Positions 4,633 to 11,531 of a stretch of 11,531 bases of DNA are shown piece after piece (positions within the stretch are counted from its first letter, which is position 1; each line of letters starts with the position of its first letter). Origin of the DNA: Anaerolineaceae bacterium (GTDB lineage Bacteria > Chloroflexota > Anaerolineae > 4572-78); the NCBI GenBank assembly GCA_024762375.1, contig JANTHQ010000032.1, positions 1 through 11,531 of the forward strand, written 5' to 3'. The notes below the pieces were generated by a model. That model worked only from the letters and a program-made list of their open reading frames with translations, was not told the origin of the DNA and searched no databases. The position numbers were made by a program, and so were the translations under genes.

Positions 4633-5147
4633 TGGAGCTCAATGATTTTTCGATAACGCCTGCCGGGGGGCATCAAAAAGACGGTGCGGTGGGGTTGGTA
4701 ATGGCGAACCTGTCGGAACTGGTTGGCTGGGGGCGAAAGTATTCGTTACACCCGCTGCTGTTTGGGTTGGCGTGCTGCGCCATCGAGCAAATTTCGGCGG
4801 GAATGTCCCGTTTTGATATTTCGCGGTTCGGCGCAGAGGTGTTCCGTGCCAGCCCGCGTCAGTCTGACCTGATTATCATTTCCGGGCGGGTGAGCAATAA
4901 AATGGCGCCGGTGGTTCGGCGGCTGTATGACCAAATGCTGGAACCGAAATGGGTTATCGCCATGGGTGATTGCGCCTCGTGTGGTGGCCCATTCAATAAT
5001 TACGCCATCATTCAGGGTGTGGATAAAATTATCCCGGTGGATGTGTATGTGCCGGGGTGTCCCCCCCGACCGGAGGCGTTGTTTTATGCCATTCTGCGCT
5101 TGCAGCAAAAAGTGCAAAAATTTGGTATCGGTGAACGAGAAGGCTAA
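4623..5147 (+). CDS. nuoB: NADH-quinone oxidoreductase subunit B
   Basis: NuoB carries [4Fe-4S] cluster N2, the last electron carrier before quinone in complex I. The 174-residue protein has the tandem cysteines C51-C52 in GLACCAIE, C117 in GDCASCGG and C146 in VPGCPPRPE, the four N2 ligands of the family. C120 is an extra cysteine common in homologues with the CASCGG form. SGRVSNKMAPVVRRLYDQM and NNYAIIQGVDKIIPVDVYVP are typical. I chose the ATG at 4623 because AAAAGGAG ends seven bases before it. The upstream in-frame ATG at 4602 lies inside nuoA without such a site. The gene overlaps the nuoA 3' end by 10 bases and is followed by the nuoCD fusion after 31 bases. Identity is certain. Confidence 0.97.
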   Translation: MGLVELNDFSITPAGGHQKDGAVGLVMANLSELVGWGRKYSLHPLLFGLACCAIEQISAGMSRFDISRFGAEVFRASPRQSDLIIISGRVSNKMAPVVRRLYDQMLEPKWVIAMGDCASCGGPFNNYAIIQGVDKIIPVDVYVPGCPPRPEALFYAILRLQQKVQKFGIGEREG

Positions 5148-5178
5148 CCAACAAAATTAAGTTTTATGCCGAGGACTG

Positions 5179-6933
5179 ATGACTGACCTCACGTACGATA
5201 AACTAAAAGCAAATTTCCCCGACGCTGTGTTGGATAAAAAGGAATTTCGTGACGAAACAACGATTACCGTCAGCCCCGATCAGTGGCTGAAAGTGGCGAA
5301 ATTCCTGCGGGATGACCCTGAATTGCGCTATAACCTTCTGTTGGATGTGTATGGGGTTGACCGGATGAAACTGGGTAAATCGCCGCGGTTTGCCACGGCA
5401 TACGAACTTTTTTCGGTGCCGAATGCCCGCCACGTGCGATTGAGTGTGCCGTTGGCGGATACGCCGCAGAACGGCAAAGATTCGTTGCCGAAAGTGGATT
5501 CGGTGACGGGAATTTGGTCAACCGCAAACTGGCTTGAGCGCGAAACGTATGACCTGATGGGTATTGAATTTAAGGGGCATCCGTGGCTGCACCGAATCTT
5601 GTTGCCGCAAAACTGGGTCGGTCACCCGTTGCGGAAAGACTACCCCATTGGTGGCGAACCGGTTTATTTTACCGCCGATCGCGACAACCCCCGTTTTGCT
5701 CATTTGGGCAAACAAATTATGGATACGCCCAACTTCCACAGTGAGTTGGAAGATATGGATGCCGACGGGCATTTGGTTATCAATATGGGGCCACAGCACC
5801 CCGCCACGCACGGTGTGCTCCGGCTGGCGGTGGAACTCGATGGTGAGCGGGTTATCAGTTGTAAACCAGAGGTGGGTTATCTGCACTCCGGGTTTGAGAA
5901 AACCGGGGAATCCATTCGGTACGAAAAATTCATTCCCTATTGCGACCGGCTCGATTATGTGTCGTCCATGAGTAATAATTTGGGATATGTGATGGCGGTA
6001 GAGAAGTTGATCGGTGTGGAAGTGCCCCAGCATGCGCAGTATGCCCGCGTTATTCTGACGGAGTTGCAGCGTATCGCCAGCCACATGGTGTGGCTCGGCA
6101 CGCACGCGATGGATGTCAGCGGCACCATTCACGCCCTGCTGATGTACGCCTTCTACTGGCGCGAGCAGATTTTGGATATTTTTGAAATGGTCTGTGGCGC
6201 GCGGATGACCACCAGTTATTTCGATGTTGGTGGTTTGCGTTGGCCTCTGCCGGGCGCATTTGAGGATGCGGTAAAGCATTTCTTGAAGGGCTTCCCGGAA
6301 GTGATGAAAGATTTTGAGGCCATGTTGACCGATAACCCCGTTTGGCGCGGTCGCCTTGAGGGTGTGGGTGTGTTGACCAAAGAAGAAGCACTCGATTTGG
6401 GTGTGACCGGGCCGCTGTTGCGCGCCGCCGGTGAGCCATTCGACCTGCGAAAAGTGAAGCCGTACTCCAGTTATGACCAATTTGAGTTTGATATTCCCAC
6501 GGCTACCGAGGCCGACAGTTATGCTCGCTACAAGGTACGGATGGCGGAACTGTGGCAAAGCCTGCGGATTATCGAGCAGGCATTGGGGAAACTGGGAAAA
6601 GGCCCGCACAAAACGGAAGACAGAAAAGTGGCGTTGCCGCCGCGTGATGAGATTTCTACCAGCATGGAGGCATTGATTCACCACTTTAAATTGGTGACGG
6701 AGGGCTTTAAGCCGCCGGTTGGTCATGTGTATGGTATGATTGAGAATCCCAAAGGTATTTTGGCGTTTGGGCTCATCAGCGATGGGACAGCCGTGCCGCA
6801 TCGGTTGCGGGTGCGCGGGCCGTCATTTGTGAACCTGCAGGCAACAGACCTGATGTCTCGCCAGGGTTTGCTGTCGGATATTGTGACGGTTGTCGGTTCG
6901 ATTGATATTGTTTTGGGTGAAGTTGATCGCTAG
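5179..6933 (+). CDS. nuoCD: Fused NADH-quinone oxidoreductase subunits C and D
   Basis: One continuous 584-residue frame joins two complex I subunits of the connecting arm. Residues about 1-178 are NuoC (30-kDa subunit), with the signature ERETYDLMGIEF followed by GHPWLHRILLP and HPLRKDYP near 120-156. A short linker of about 20 residues (TPNFHSELEDMDADG) leads to NuoD (49-kDa subunit), from about 198 to the end. NuoD shows NMGPQHPATHG (202-212), YLHSGFEKTGE, DRLDYVSSMSNN, and the typical C-terminus DIVLGEVDR. NuoD with NuoB forms the quinone pocket and the N2 environment. Fusions of this order are known from Escherichia coli and some other lineages, while many bacteria keep two genes. GAGG (5171-5174) lies four bases before the ATG, slightly close. 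The frame is intact. Identity is certain. Confidence 0.97.
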   Translation: MTDLTYDKLKANFPDAVLDKKEFRDETTITVSPDQWLKVAKFLRDDPELRYNLLLDVYGVDRMKLGKSPRFATAYELFSVPNARHVRLSVPLADTPQNGKDSLPKVDSVTGIWSTANWLERETYDLMGIEFKGHPWLHRILLPQNWVGHPLRKDYPIGGEPVYFTADRDNPRFAHLGKQIMDTPNFHSELEDMDADGHLVINMGPQHPATHGVLRLAVELDGERVISCKPEVGYLHSGFEKTGESIRYEKFIPYCDRLDYVSSMSNNLGYVMAVEKLIGVEVPQHAQYARVILTELQRIASHMVWLGTHAMDVSGTIHALLMYAFYWREQILDIFEMVCGARMTTSYFDVGGLRWPLPGAFEDAVKHFLKGFPEVMKDFEAMLTDNPVWRGRLEGVGVLTKEEALDLGVTGPLLRAAGEPFDLRKVKPYSSYDQFEFDIPTATEADSYARYKVRMAELWQSLRIIEQALGKLGKGPHKTEDRKVALPPRDEISTSMEALIHHFKLVTEGFKPPVGHVYGMIENPKGILAFGLISDGTAVPHRLRVRGPSFVNLQATDLMSRQGLLSDIVTVVGSIDIVLGEVDR

Positions 6934-6979
6934 TGTGGTAAAACTGGTGTTTTAAAAATACTCTGACCTTGGAGCTACC

Positions 6980-7474
6980 ATGTGGTCTGAAGCAGAACAA
7001 CGAGAATTAGAAGAAATATTGAAAAAGTATCCAACGAAACGTTCGGCGCTGTTGCCGGCACTATATTTGGCGCAGCGAGAGAAAAATTGGTTGGACGATG
7101 AAGATATGGAAGCGGTGGCCGAGGCGCTTGATGTGCCGATTACCGATGTCCATGCCGTGGTGGGGTTCTATACCCTTTTCCGCCGCGAGCCGACCGGCAA
7201 ACATATGATTCACGTTTGCACCGACCTGCCCTGTGCACTGCGCGGCGCGGAAGAATTTTATCTGCGGTTGACCGAGCGGCTGGGCTTACCACCCGAGGGT
7301 GGCACCACCGAAGACGGGTTGTTCACATTGGAAGCCGTGCCGTGTTTGGCGGCGTGTGACAAAGCTCCAATGTGTCAAATTGACCTGCAATATTATGAAA
7401 ATCTGACGGACGAAACGATTGACACCGTGCTGGCGCAGTTACGCGCAGAAGCGCAGCAAGAGACCAAGGCATAA
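6980..7474 (+). CDS. nuoE: NADH-quinone oxidoreductase subunit E
   Basis: NuoE is the 24-kDa subunit of the NADH-oxidising arm and carries [2Fe-2S] cluster N1a next to the FMN site of NuoF. The 164-residue thioredoxin-like protein has C80-x4-C85 (VCTDLPC) and C122-x3-C126 (PCLAAC), the four cluster ligands. The N-terminal helical part contains KRSALLPALYLAQ and VVGFYTLF, as usual. GGAG (6971-6974) lies five bases before the ATG. A 46-bp gap separates it from nuoCD and holds only a weak AT-rich stem. nuoF follows 11 bases after the stop. Identity is certain. Confidence 0.97.
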   Translation: MWSEAEQRELEEILKKYPTKRSALLPALYLAQREKNWLDDEDMEAVAEALDVPITDVHAVVGFYTLFRREPTGKHMIHVCTDLPCALRGAEEFYLRLTERLGLPPEGGTTEDGLFTLEAVPCLAACDKAPMCQIDLQYYENLTDETIDTVLAQLRAEAQQETKA

Positions 7475-7485
7475 AGGTGCGGCAA

Positions 7486-8745
7486 ATGGCGAATGATTAC
7501 CTGAAAGAACACATTCTGCTCCGTCATAAAGATAATCCCAATATCGGCGATATTGATGAATATTTGTCGGATGGGGGGTACGAAGGGCTGAAAAAAGCGC
7601 TGGAGGAGATGCAACCCGCCGAGGTCATCGAGGCGGTGAAGGCATCGGGTTTGCGTGGCCGAGGCGGCGCAGGGTTTCCCACCGGCGTGAAATGGTCGTT
7701 CATCCCCAAAGGGGCGAAAGACGTTTACATCGTGGTGAATGCCGACGAGAGTGAACCCGGTACGTTTAAAGACCGCGAATTGATGGAGTACAATCCCCAT
7801 TTGGTGATTGAGGGGGCGGCAATCGCTGCGTATGCTGTGGGTGCGCGCACCATTTACATCTATGGCCGTGGCGAATTTAAAGGGCCGTTTGTCACCCTAC
7901 AAAAAGCGGTCGATCAGGCCTACGAGCGCGGGATGCTCGGAAAAAATATCATGGGTTCTGATTATTCGCTCGATTTGCATTTGCATCTTGGCGCCGGGGC
8001 GTATATCTGCGGCGAAGAAACCGCGCTGTTGAATAGTTTGGAAGGCTATCGCGGTTATCCGCGTTCGCGCCCGCCGTTTCCGGCGGTAGAAGGGTTGTAT
8101 GCCAAACCCACCGTCATTAACAATGTGGAAACGATGGCGAATGTGCCGGGTATCATTCGGCACGGCGTGGAGTGGTACCGGCAATTCGGCACCGAAAAAA
8201 GCGCAGGGACGAAAGTGTTTTCGTTGAGTGGGCATGTCAATCGCCCCGGAAATTACGAACTGCCGTTGGGTGTGCCCATTCGCTATTTGATTGAAGAATT
8301 GGGCGGCGGTGTGCCAAACGGCAAACGGGTTAAAGCCGTGTTGCCCGCCGGAGAGTCGTCGCTGATGGTTCCCGAGGATAAACTCGATACCCCGATGGAT
8401 TACGAATCGATGGGCGCAATCGGGTCGATGCTCGGTTCAGCATCATTCATTGTCATGGATGAAACAGTGGACATCGTTTGGGCGGCAGAAAAGATGATCC
8501 ACTTTTTCAAGCACGAAAGTTGTGGCAAATGCAGTCCCTGTCGCGAGGGCACGTACTGGCTTTCGAATGTCTATCATCGCATTCGTTCCGGCGAAGGCAC
8601 GATGGAGGATATCGAATTGTTGCCGAAGATTATCGAGCAAATGAGCGGCAACACCTTCTGCCCGTTGGGAGAGTTCGCAACCAGCCCGGTAAAGGCAAGT
8701 TTGCTGCACTTCCGTCACGAGTATGAGCAGTATATTAAAAAATAG
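7486..8745 (+). CDS. nuoF: NADH-quinone oxidoreductase subunit F
   Basis: NuoF is the 51-kDa subunit that binds NADH and FMN and takes electrons into complex I. The 419-residue protein shows the glycine-rich GLRGRGGAGFPTG (55-67) and NADESEPGTFKDRE (85-98) that form the FMN/NADH pocket. It also shows GAYICGEETAL and the cluster N3 ligands C346, C349 and C352 in ESCGKCSPCREGT with C392 in FCPLGE. I chose ATG 7486 over the in-frame GTG at 7477, because AAAGGTG then lies six bases upstream and the GTG is part of that site. Downstream, 33 bases separate it from an aldolase gene rather than from nuoG, which is unusual. No terminator lies in that gap. Identity is certain. Confidence 0.97.
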   Translation: MANDYLKEHILLRHKDNPNIGDIDEYLSDGGYEGLKKALEEMQPAEVIEAVKASGLRGRGGAGFPTGVKWSFIPKGAKDVYIVVNADESEPGTFKDRELMEYNPHLVIEGAAIAAYAVGARTIYIYGRGEFKGPFVTLQKAVDQAYERGMLGKNIMGSDYSLDLHLHLGAGAYICGEETALLNSLEGYRGYPRSRPPFPAVEGLYAKPTVINNVETMANVPGIIRHGVEWYRQFGTEKSAGTKVFSLSGHVNRPGNYELPLGVPIRYLIEELGGGVPNGKRVKAVLPAGESSLMVPEDKLDTPMDYESMGAIGSMLGSASFIVMDETVDIVWAAEKMIHFFKHESCGKCSPCREGTYWLSNVYHRIRSGEGTMEDIELLPKIIEQMSGNTFCPLGEFATSPVKASLLHFRHEYEQYIKK

Positions 8746-8778
8746 TATGCCGTTAGGCGCGCAAAAAGGAGTTGAGTG

Positions 8779-9834
8779 ATGTCCGTAAATGTTTCAGAAT
8801 TATTGGGCAATGAAGCCGAATACTTGTTGGCATACGAATCAAAGGCGATTCCCAAAGAATCTTTACACTTGCCTGGGCCCGATTTTGTAGACCGGGTTAT
8901 GGCCGCATCCGACCGCCGTCCGTCGGTACTGCGCAACATGCAAACACTTTTCAATCACGGTCGGTTGGCCGGTACGGGGTATCTTTCTATTTTACCCGTT
9001 GACCAAGGGGTCGAGCACACCGCGGGTGCATCGTTTGCGCCGAACCCCATTTATTTCGACCCCGAAAATATTGTGCAATTGGCTATTGAAGGCGGTTGTA
9101 ATGCAGTCGCATCAACGTTGGGGGTACTGGGGAGTGTTTCGCGGAAGTATGCCCATAAAATCCCCTTTATCCTGAAGTTTAACCACAACGAGCTGTTAAC
9201 TTACCCCAACAAATTTGACCAAATTATGTTTGCCTCGATTGACCAGGCTTTCGAAATGGGCGCGGTTGGCGTGGGGGCCACAATCTACTTTGGTTCACCG
9301 GAATCGAATCGGCAGATTGTGGAAATTTCAGAAGCTTTCGCTTATGCCCATGAACTGGGGATGGTAACGATTTTGTGGTCGTATCTGCGCAATAACGCCT
9401 TCAAAAAAGATGGCAAAGATTATCACGTTTCGGCAGATGTGACCGGGCAAGCGAACCATCTCGGTGTCACTATCGAAGCTGACATCATCAAGCAGAAGCA
9501 AGCCCAAAACAACGGTGGTTTCCCTGCGATTGGCTTTTCCAAATACAGCGACAAAATGTACAGCGATTTGACCACCGATCACCCCATCGACCTGACGCGC
9601 TATCAAGTGGCGAATTGCTACATGGGACGCGCCGGGCTCATCAACTCCGGCGGAGCATCCGGCGGGGCGAACGATTTGGCGCAGGCCGTCCGTACGGCAG
9701 TTATCAACAAACGTGCCGGGGGCATGGGCCTTATTTCCGGCCGAAAAGCCTTCCAAAAACCGATGGCAGAGGGCGTAAAATTGCTCAACGCCATTCAAGA
9801 CGTCTTTTTGGACGATAGTATCACCATTGCATAA
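8779..9834 (+). CDS. fbaB: Class I fructose-bisphosphate aldolase (FbaB/DhnA type)
   Basis: Catalyses reversible cleavage of fructose 1,6-bisphosphate to dihydroxyacetone phosphate and glyceraldehyde 3-phosphate through a Schiff-base lysine, in the cytoplasm. The 351-residue protein matches the Escherichia coli FbaB type along its whole length: LPVDQGVEH (72-80), LKFNHNELL, GVGATIYFGSPES, DVTGQANHLGVTIEADIIKQK (in part, 220-240), and ANCYMGRAGLINSGG near residues 280-295. It also has AVINKRAGGMGLI and a C-terminus ending in SITIA. K238 in ADIIKQK is the likely Schiff-base lysine, by family alignment. ATG 8779 is preferred to GTG 8776, since AAGGAG ends seven bases before it. It lies in the same direction between nuoF (33-bp gap) and nuoG (88-bp gap) with no promoter seen, so it is probably co-transcribed with complex I genes. 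Codon use looks like its neighbours. Confidence 0.95.
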   Translation: MSVNVSELLGNEAEYLLAYESKAIPKESLHLPGPDFVDRVMAASDRRPSVLRNMQTLFNHGRLAGTGYLSILPVDQGVEHTAGASFAPNPIYFDPENIVQLAIEGGCNAVASTLGVLGSVSRKYAHKIPFILKFNHNELLTYPNKFDQIMFASIDQAFEMGAVGVGATIYFGSPESNRQIVEISEAFAYAHELGMVTILWSYLRNNAFKKDGKDYHVSADVTGQANHLGVTIEADIIKQKQAQNNGGFPAIGFSKYSDKMYSDLTTDHPIDLTRYQVANCYMGRAGLINSGGASGGANDLAQAVRTAVINKRAGGMGLISGRKAFQKPMAEGVKLLNAIQDVFLDDSITIA

Positions 9835-9841
9835 AAATATC

Positions 9842-9867
9842 GCGGCGGGCAGCGAGTTGCCCGCCGC
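9842..9867 (+). other. Strong GC hairpin between the aldolase gene and nuoG
   Basis: A perfect 10-bp stem GCGGCGGGCA/TGCCCGCCGC (9842-9851 with 9858-9867) with loop GCGAGT starts 7 bases after the aldolase stop. No T-run follows (AACCAAAA), so it is not a standard terminator. It could protect the upstream mRNA 3' end, be a processing site, or pause polymerase. The function is inferred from the structure only. Confidence 0.6.
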
Positions 9868-9885
9868 AACCAAAATTTCCACAAT

Positions 9886-9911
9886 ACGGTATGGTTTGTG
9901 CCATACGTTTT
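9886..9911 (+). other. Second hairpin upstream of nuoG, weak terminator-like
   Basis: GTATGG (9889-9894) pairs with CCATAC (9901-9906) around TTTGTG. With one bulged G, ACG (9886-9888) can extend the stem to CGT (9906-9908), and T residues follow at 9908-9911. It ends a few bases before the nuoG ribosome-binding site AGGA (9912-9915), so it could cause partial termination or affect translation. Confidence 0.4.
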
Positions 9912-9922
9912 AGGAATAGCTT

Positions 9923-11531
9923 ATGTCTGATTTGGTAACCCTCACAATAGACGGTGTAGAAGTCAGTGTTCCAAAAGGAACATTAATTGTAGAAGCCGCA
10001 AAACAGGCGGGAAATGAAATTCCGGTTTTCTGTTATCACTCCAAATTAGAGCCGGTGGGCATGTGTCGGATGTGTCTGGTGACGGTCGGCACGCCGGTGC
10101 GCAATCGCCAAACCGGTGAATTTGAATTGGATGACAGCGGCAATCCGGTGATTCGCTTTTTCCCCAAACCGATGACCGCTTGCACCACCCCCGTTTCGCC
10201 GGGGATGGTAGTTGTCACCCAAAGCGAAGAATCCATTGCCGACCGGCGCGGGATTTTGGAATTCCTGCTCACCAGCCACCCGCTCGATTGTCCCGTGTGT
10301 GACAAAGGCGGCGAATGCTCGCTGCAAGACCTGACGTATGCGTATGGCCCGGGCATTTCAGAATTCCATTTGGAAGATAAACATCACGGGCCCAAAAAAG
10401 AACCGTTGGGTGACTTGATTTTCCTCGATACCGAACGCTGCATTTTGTGTGCGCGTTGTGTACGGTTTGAAGACGAAATCGCAGGCGATCATGTGCTCGC
10501 AATTGATAATCGTGGGCGCGATTCGCGGATTGTGAGCTATTCCAATCCAACATTTGATAGCAAATACTCCGGCAACACCACCGACATCTGCCCCGTTGGG
10601 GCGCTGACCACCAAAGATTTCCGCTTTGGTGCGCGCTCGTGGGAAATGGAAAGTGTGCCCAGTGTCTGTAATTTGTGCGGTGCAGGCTGTAACACCGTGC
10701 TCAACACCCGTTTCGATGCCATCAAACGGGTGATGCCCCGCCAAAACGAAGCCATCAACGAAATTTGGCTGTGCGACAAAGGGCGGTTCGGGCATCACTT
10801 CAACGGCAGTCACAACCGGCTCGCTGCACCGCTCATCAAAAAGAATGGTGAATTTGTCGAATCCAGTTGGGACGAAGCCTTGTCGTTGGTGGCGCGCAAA
10901 CTTCAACTTTCAAAAGAAAAAACCGGTGGCATCGCCGGGGCGCACCTTTCAAACGAAGATTTGTACCTCTTCCAGAAACTCTTCCGCCAATTGCTCGGCA
11001 GCAACAATATCGACCACCGCGTCGGGTTGAATGCCGATTTCGATGACACGCTGGCACACGAAGTGGGCGCAGGTGTCGGTACCGACATTGGGCGGCTGAA
11101 AGGCGAATCGGCAATTTTGGTGGTCGGATCCGATTTGGATGAAGAATCGCCCATCCTGTACTTGCGGGTGCGCGGTTCGGCGCGACACGGCGCCCATCTC
11201 ATCAATGCCGGTGGACGCTGGACGAAACTCGACAGCGTCGCCGAAAGCACGCTCCGCTATCGTTATGGCGCAGAAGCCGCCTTTGCGTGGGGGCTGGTCG
11301 CTGCGGTGATTGATGAGGGTTTGGAAAATAAAGACTATCTGGCGGCACATGTGGACGGGTTCGAGACGCTCATCGAGGCGATGAAAACCTTTACCCCCGC
11401 CCGTGCCGCAGAAATGTGTGGCGTGTCAGAAGATGACCGGCGACAGCATTTCACGCGCCGAAAGTCCCGGTTCGCCATCCACCGGCTGGTAGCCCGGCAA
11501 ACGGTTCGGCACAATGCCCAAATCTGCTGCA
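9923..11531 (+). CDS. nuoG: NADH-quinone oxidoreductase subunit G, 3' end outside the window
   Basis: NuoG is the large iron-sulfur subunit that passes electrons from NuoF/NuoE towards NuoB. The N-terminal ferredoxin-like domain has C37, C48, C51 and C87 for [2Fe-2S] N1b. SHPLDCPVCDKGGEC supplies the His-Cys3 ligands of N5. CILCARCVRFEDE with CPVGAL supplies one further [4Fe-4S] cluster. CNLCGAGC plus LCDKGRF gives a fourth Cys set like that of cluster N7, which many NuoG proteins lack. The molybdopterin-oxidoreductase-like domain follows, without molybdenum-enzyme activity known for complex I. The frame stays open to the window edge (about 536 codons). However, after about codon 505 (position 11437) it becomes rich in Arg and His and no longer looks like the family, suggesting a frameshift or sequence error. 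AGGA lies seven bases before the ATG. The gene continues beyond the window. Confidence 0.93.
   Translation, partial: MSDLVTLTIDGVEVSVPKGTLIVEAAKQAGNEIPVFCYHSKLEPVGMCRMCLVTVGTPVRNRQTGEFELDDSGNPVIRFFPKPMTACTTPVSPGMVVVTQSEESIADRRGILEFLLTSHPLDCPVCDKGGECSLQDLTYAYGPGISEFHLEDKHHGPKKEPLGDLIFLDTERCILCARCVRFEDEIAGDHVLAIDNRGRDSRIVSYSNPTFDSKYSGNTTDICPVGALTTKDFRFGARSWEMESVPSVCNLCGAGCNTVLNTRFDAIKRVMPRQNEAINEIWLCDKGRFGHHFNGSHNRLAAPLIKKNGEFVESSWDEALSLVARKLQLSKEKTGGIAGAHLSNEDLYLFQKLFRQLLGSNNIDHRVGLNADFDDTLAHEVGAGVGTDIGRLKGESAILVVGSDLDEESPILYLRVRGSARHGAHLINAGGRWTKLDSVAESTLRYRYGAEAAFAWGLVAAVIDEGLENKDYLAAHVDGFETLIEAMKTFTPARAAEMCGVSEDDRRQHFTRRKSRFAIHRLVARQTVRHNAQICC

Noticed and set aside
5518..6801. 427-residue open frame on the minus strand opposite nuoCD
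   Set aside because: It lies wholly inside the conserved nuoCD gene, shows no recognisable motif, and is His/Gln-rich, as expected for an antisense shadow of a well-biased gene.
6934..6979. TAAAAC/GTTTTA stem between nuoCD and nuoE
   Set aside because: Only six mostly A-T pairs and no T-run; too weak to call a terminator or regulatory element.
10358..10906. 182-residue minus-strand frame opposite nuoG, with others at 9328-9882 and 10949-11350
   Set aside because: All lie opposite conserved iron-sulfur, molybdopterin-like or aldolase coding sequence and have no recognisable motifs or ribosome-binding sites.

Overview
The window holds about 11.5 kb of an ordinary bacterial chromosome: compact genes, mixed-GC codons and mostly clear Shine-Dalgarno sites. 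I see no phage, plasmid, CRISPR or transposase genes. The host cannot be named with confidence. A bacterial translin-family gene beside a 14-subunit-type complex I operon with a fused nuoCD would fit Chloroflexota or another deep-branching lineage, but this is a low-confidence inference.

Positions 1-1800 (plus strand): the 3' part of ssb (single-stranded DNA-binding protein) ends in a strong intrinsic terminator. A small two-CBS-domain protein follows. Then comes an approximately 164-bp non-coding block of nested inverted repeats, containing a match to the dRS3 pattern ATTCCC-N8-GGGAAT. A translin-family gene (COG2178 type) follows the block. Its 3' end overlaps the 3' end of the convergent rnhB gene by 16 bp.

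Positions 1759-3205 (minus strand): fmdB-type zinc-ribbon gene with its own terminator, then rplS (ribosomal protein L19) with its own promoter, followed 13 nt later by rnhB (ribonuclease HII). A terminator-like hairpin lies inside the first codons of rnhB and may lower its expression relative to rplS.

Positions 3206-4097: a divergent intergenic region with promoter candidates on both strands and a 19-bp palindrome, then def (peptide deformylase), closed by a long and convincing terminator.

Positions 4098-11531 (plus strand): a near-consensus promoter drives a respiratory complex I operon: nuoA, nuoB, a fused nuoCD, nuoE, nuoF, then a class I fructose-bisphosphate aldolase (FbaB/DhnA type), then nuoG, which runs off the window. 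These genes cover the NADH-oxidising arm (NuoE, NuoF, NuoG), the connecting arm (NuoB, NuoCD) and the first membrane subunit (NuoA). The aldolase between nuoF and nuoG is the most unusual feature: it places a glycolytic/gluconeogenic enzyme on the transcript for the NADH-oxidising module. Two hairpins separate it from nuoG.

The strongest items for follow-up are the aldolase insertion, the bacterial translin homologue, the nested inverted-repeat element, and the abnormal reading of nuoG in its last ~90 visible bases, which may be a frameshift.
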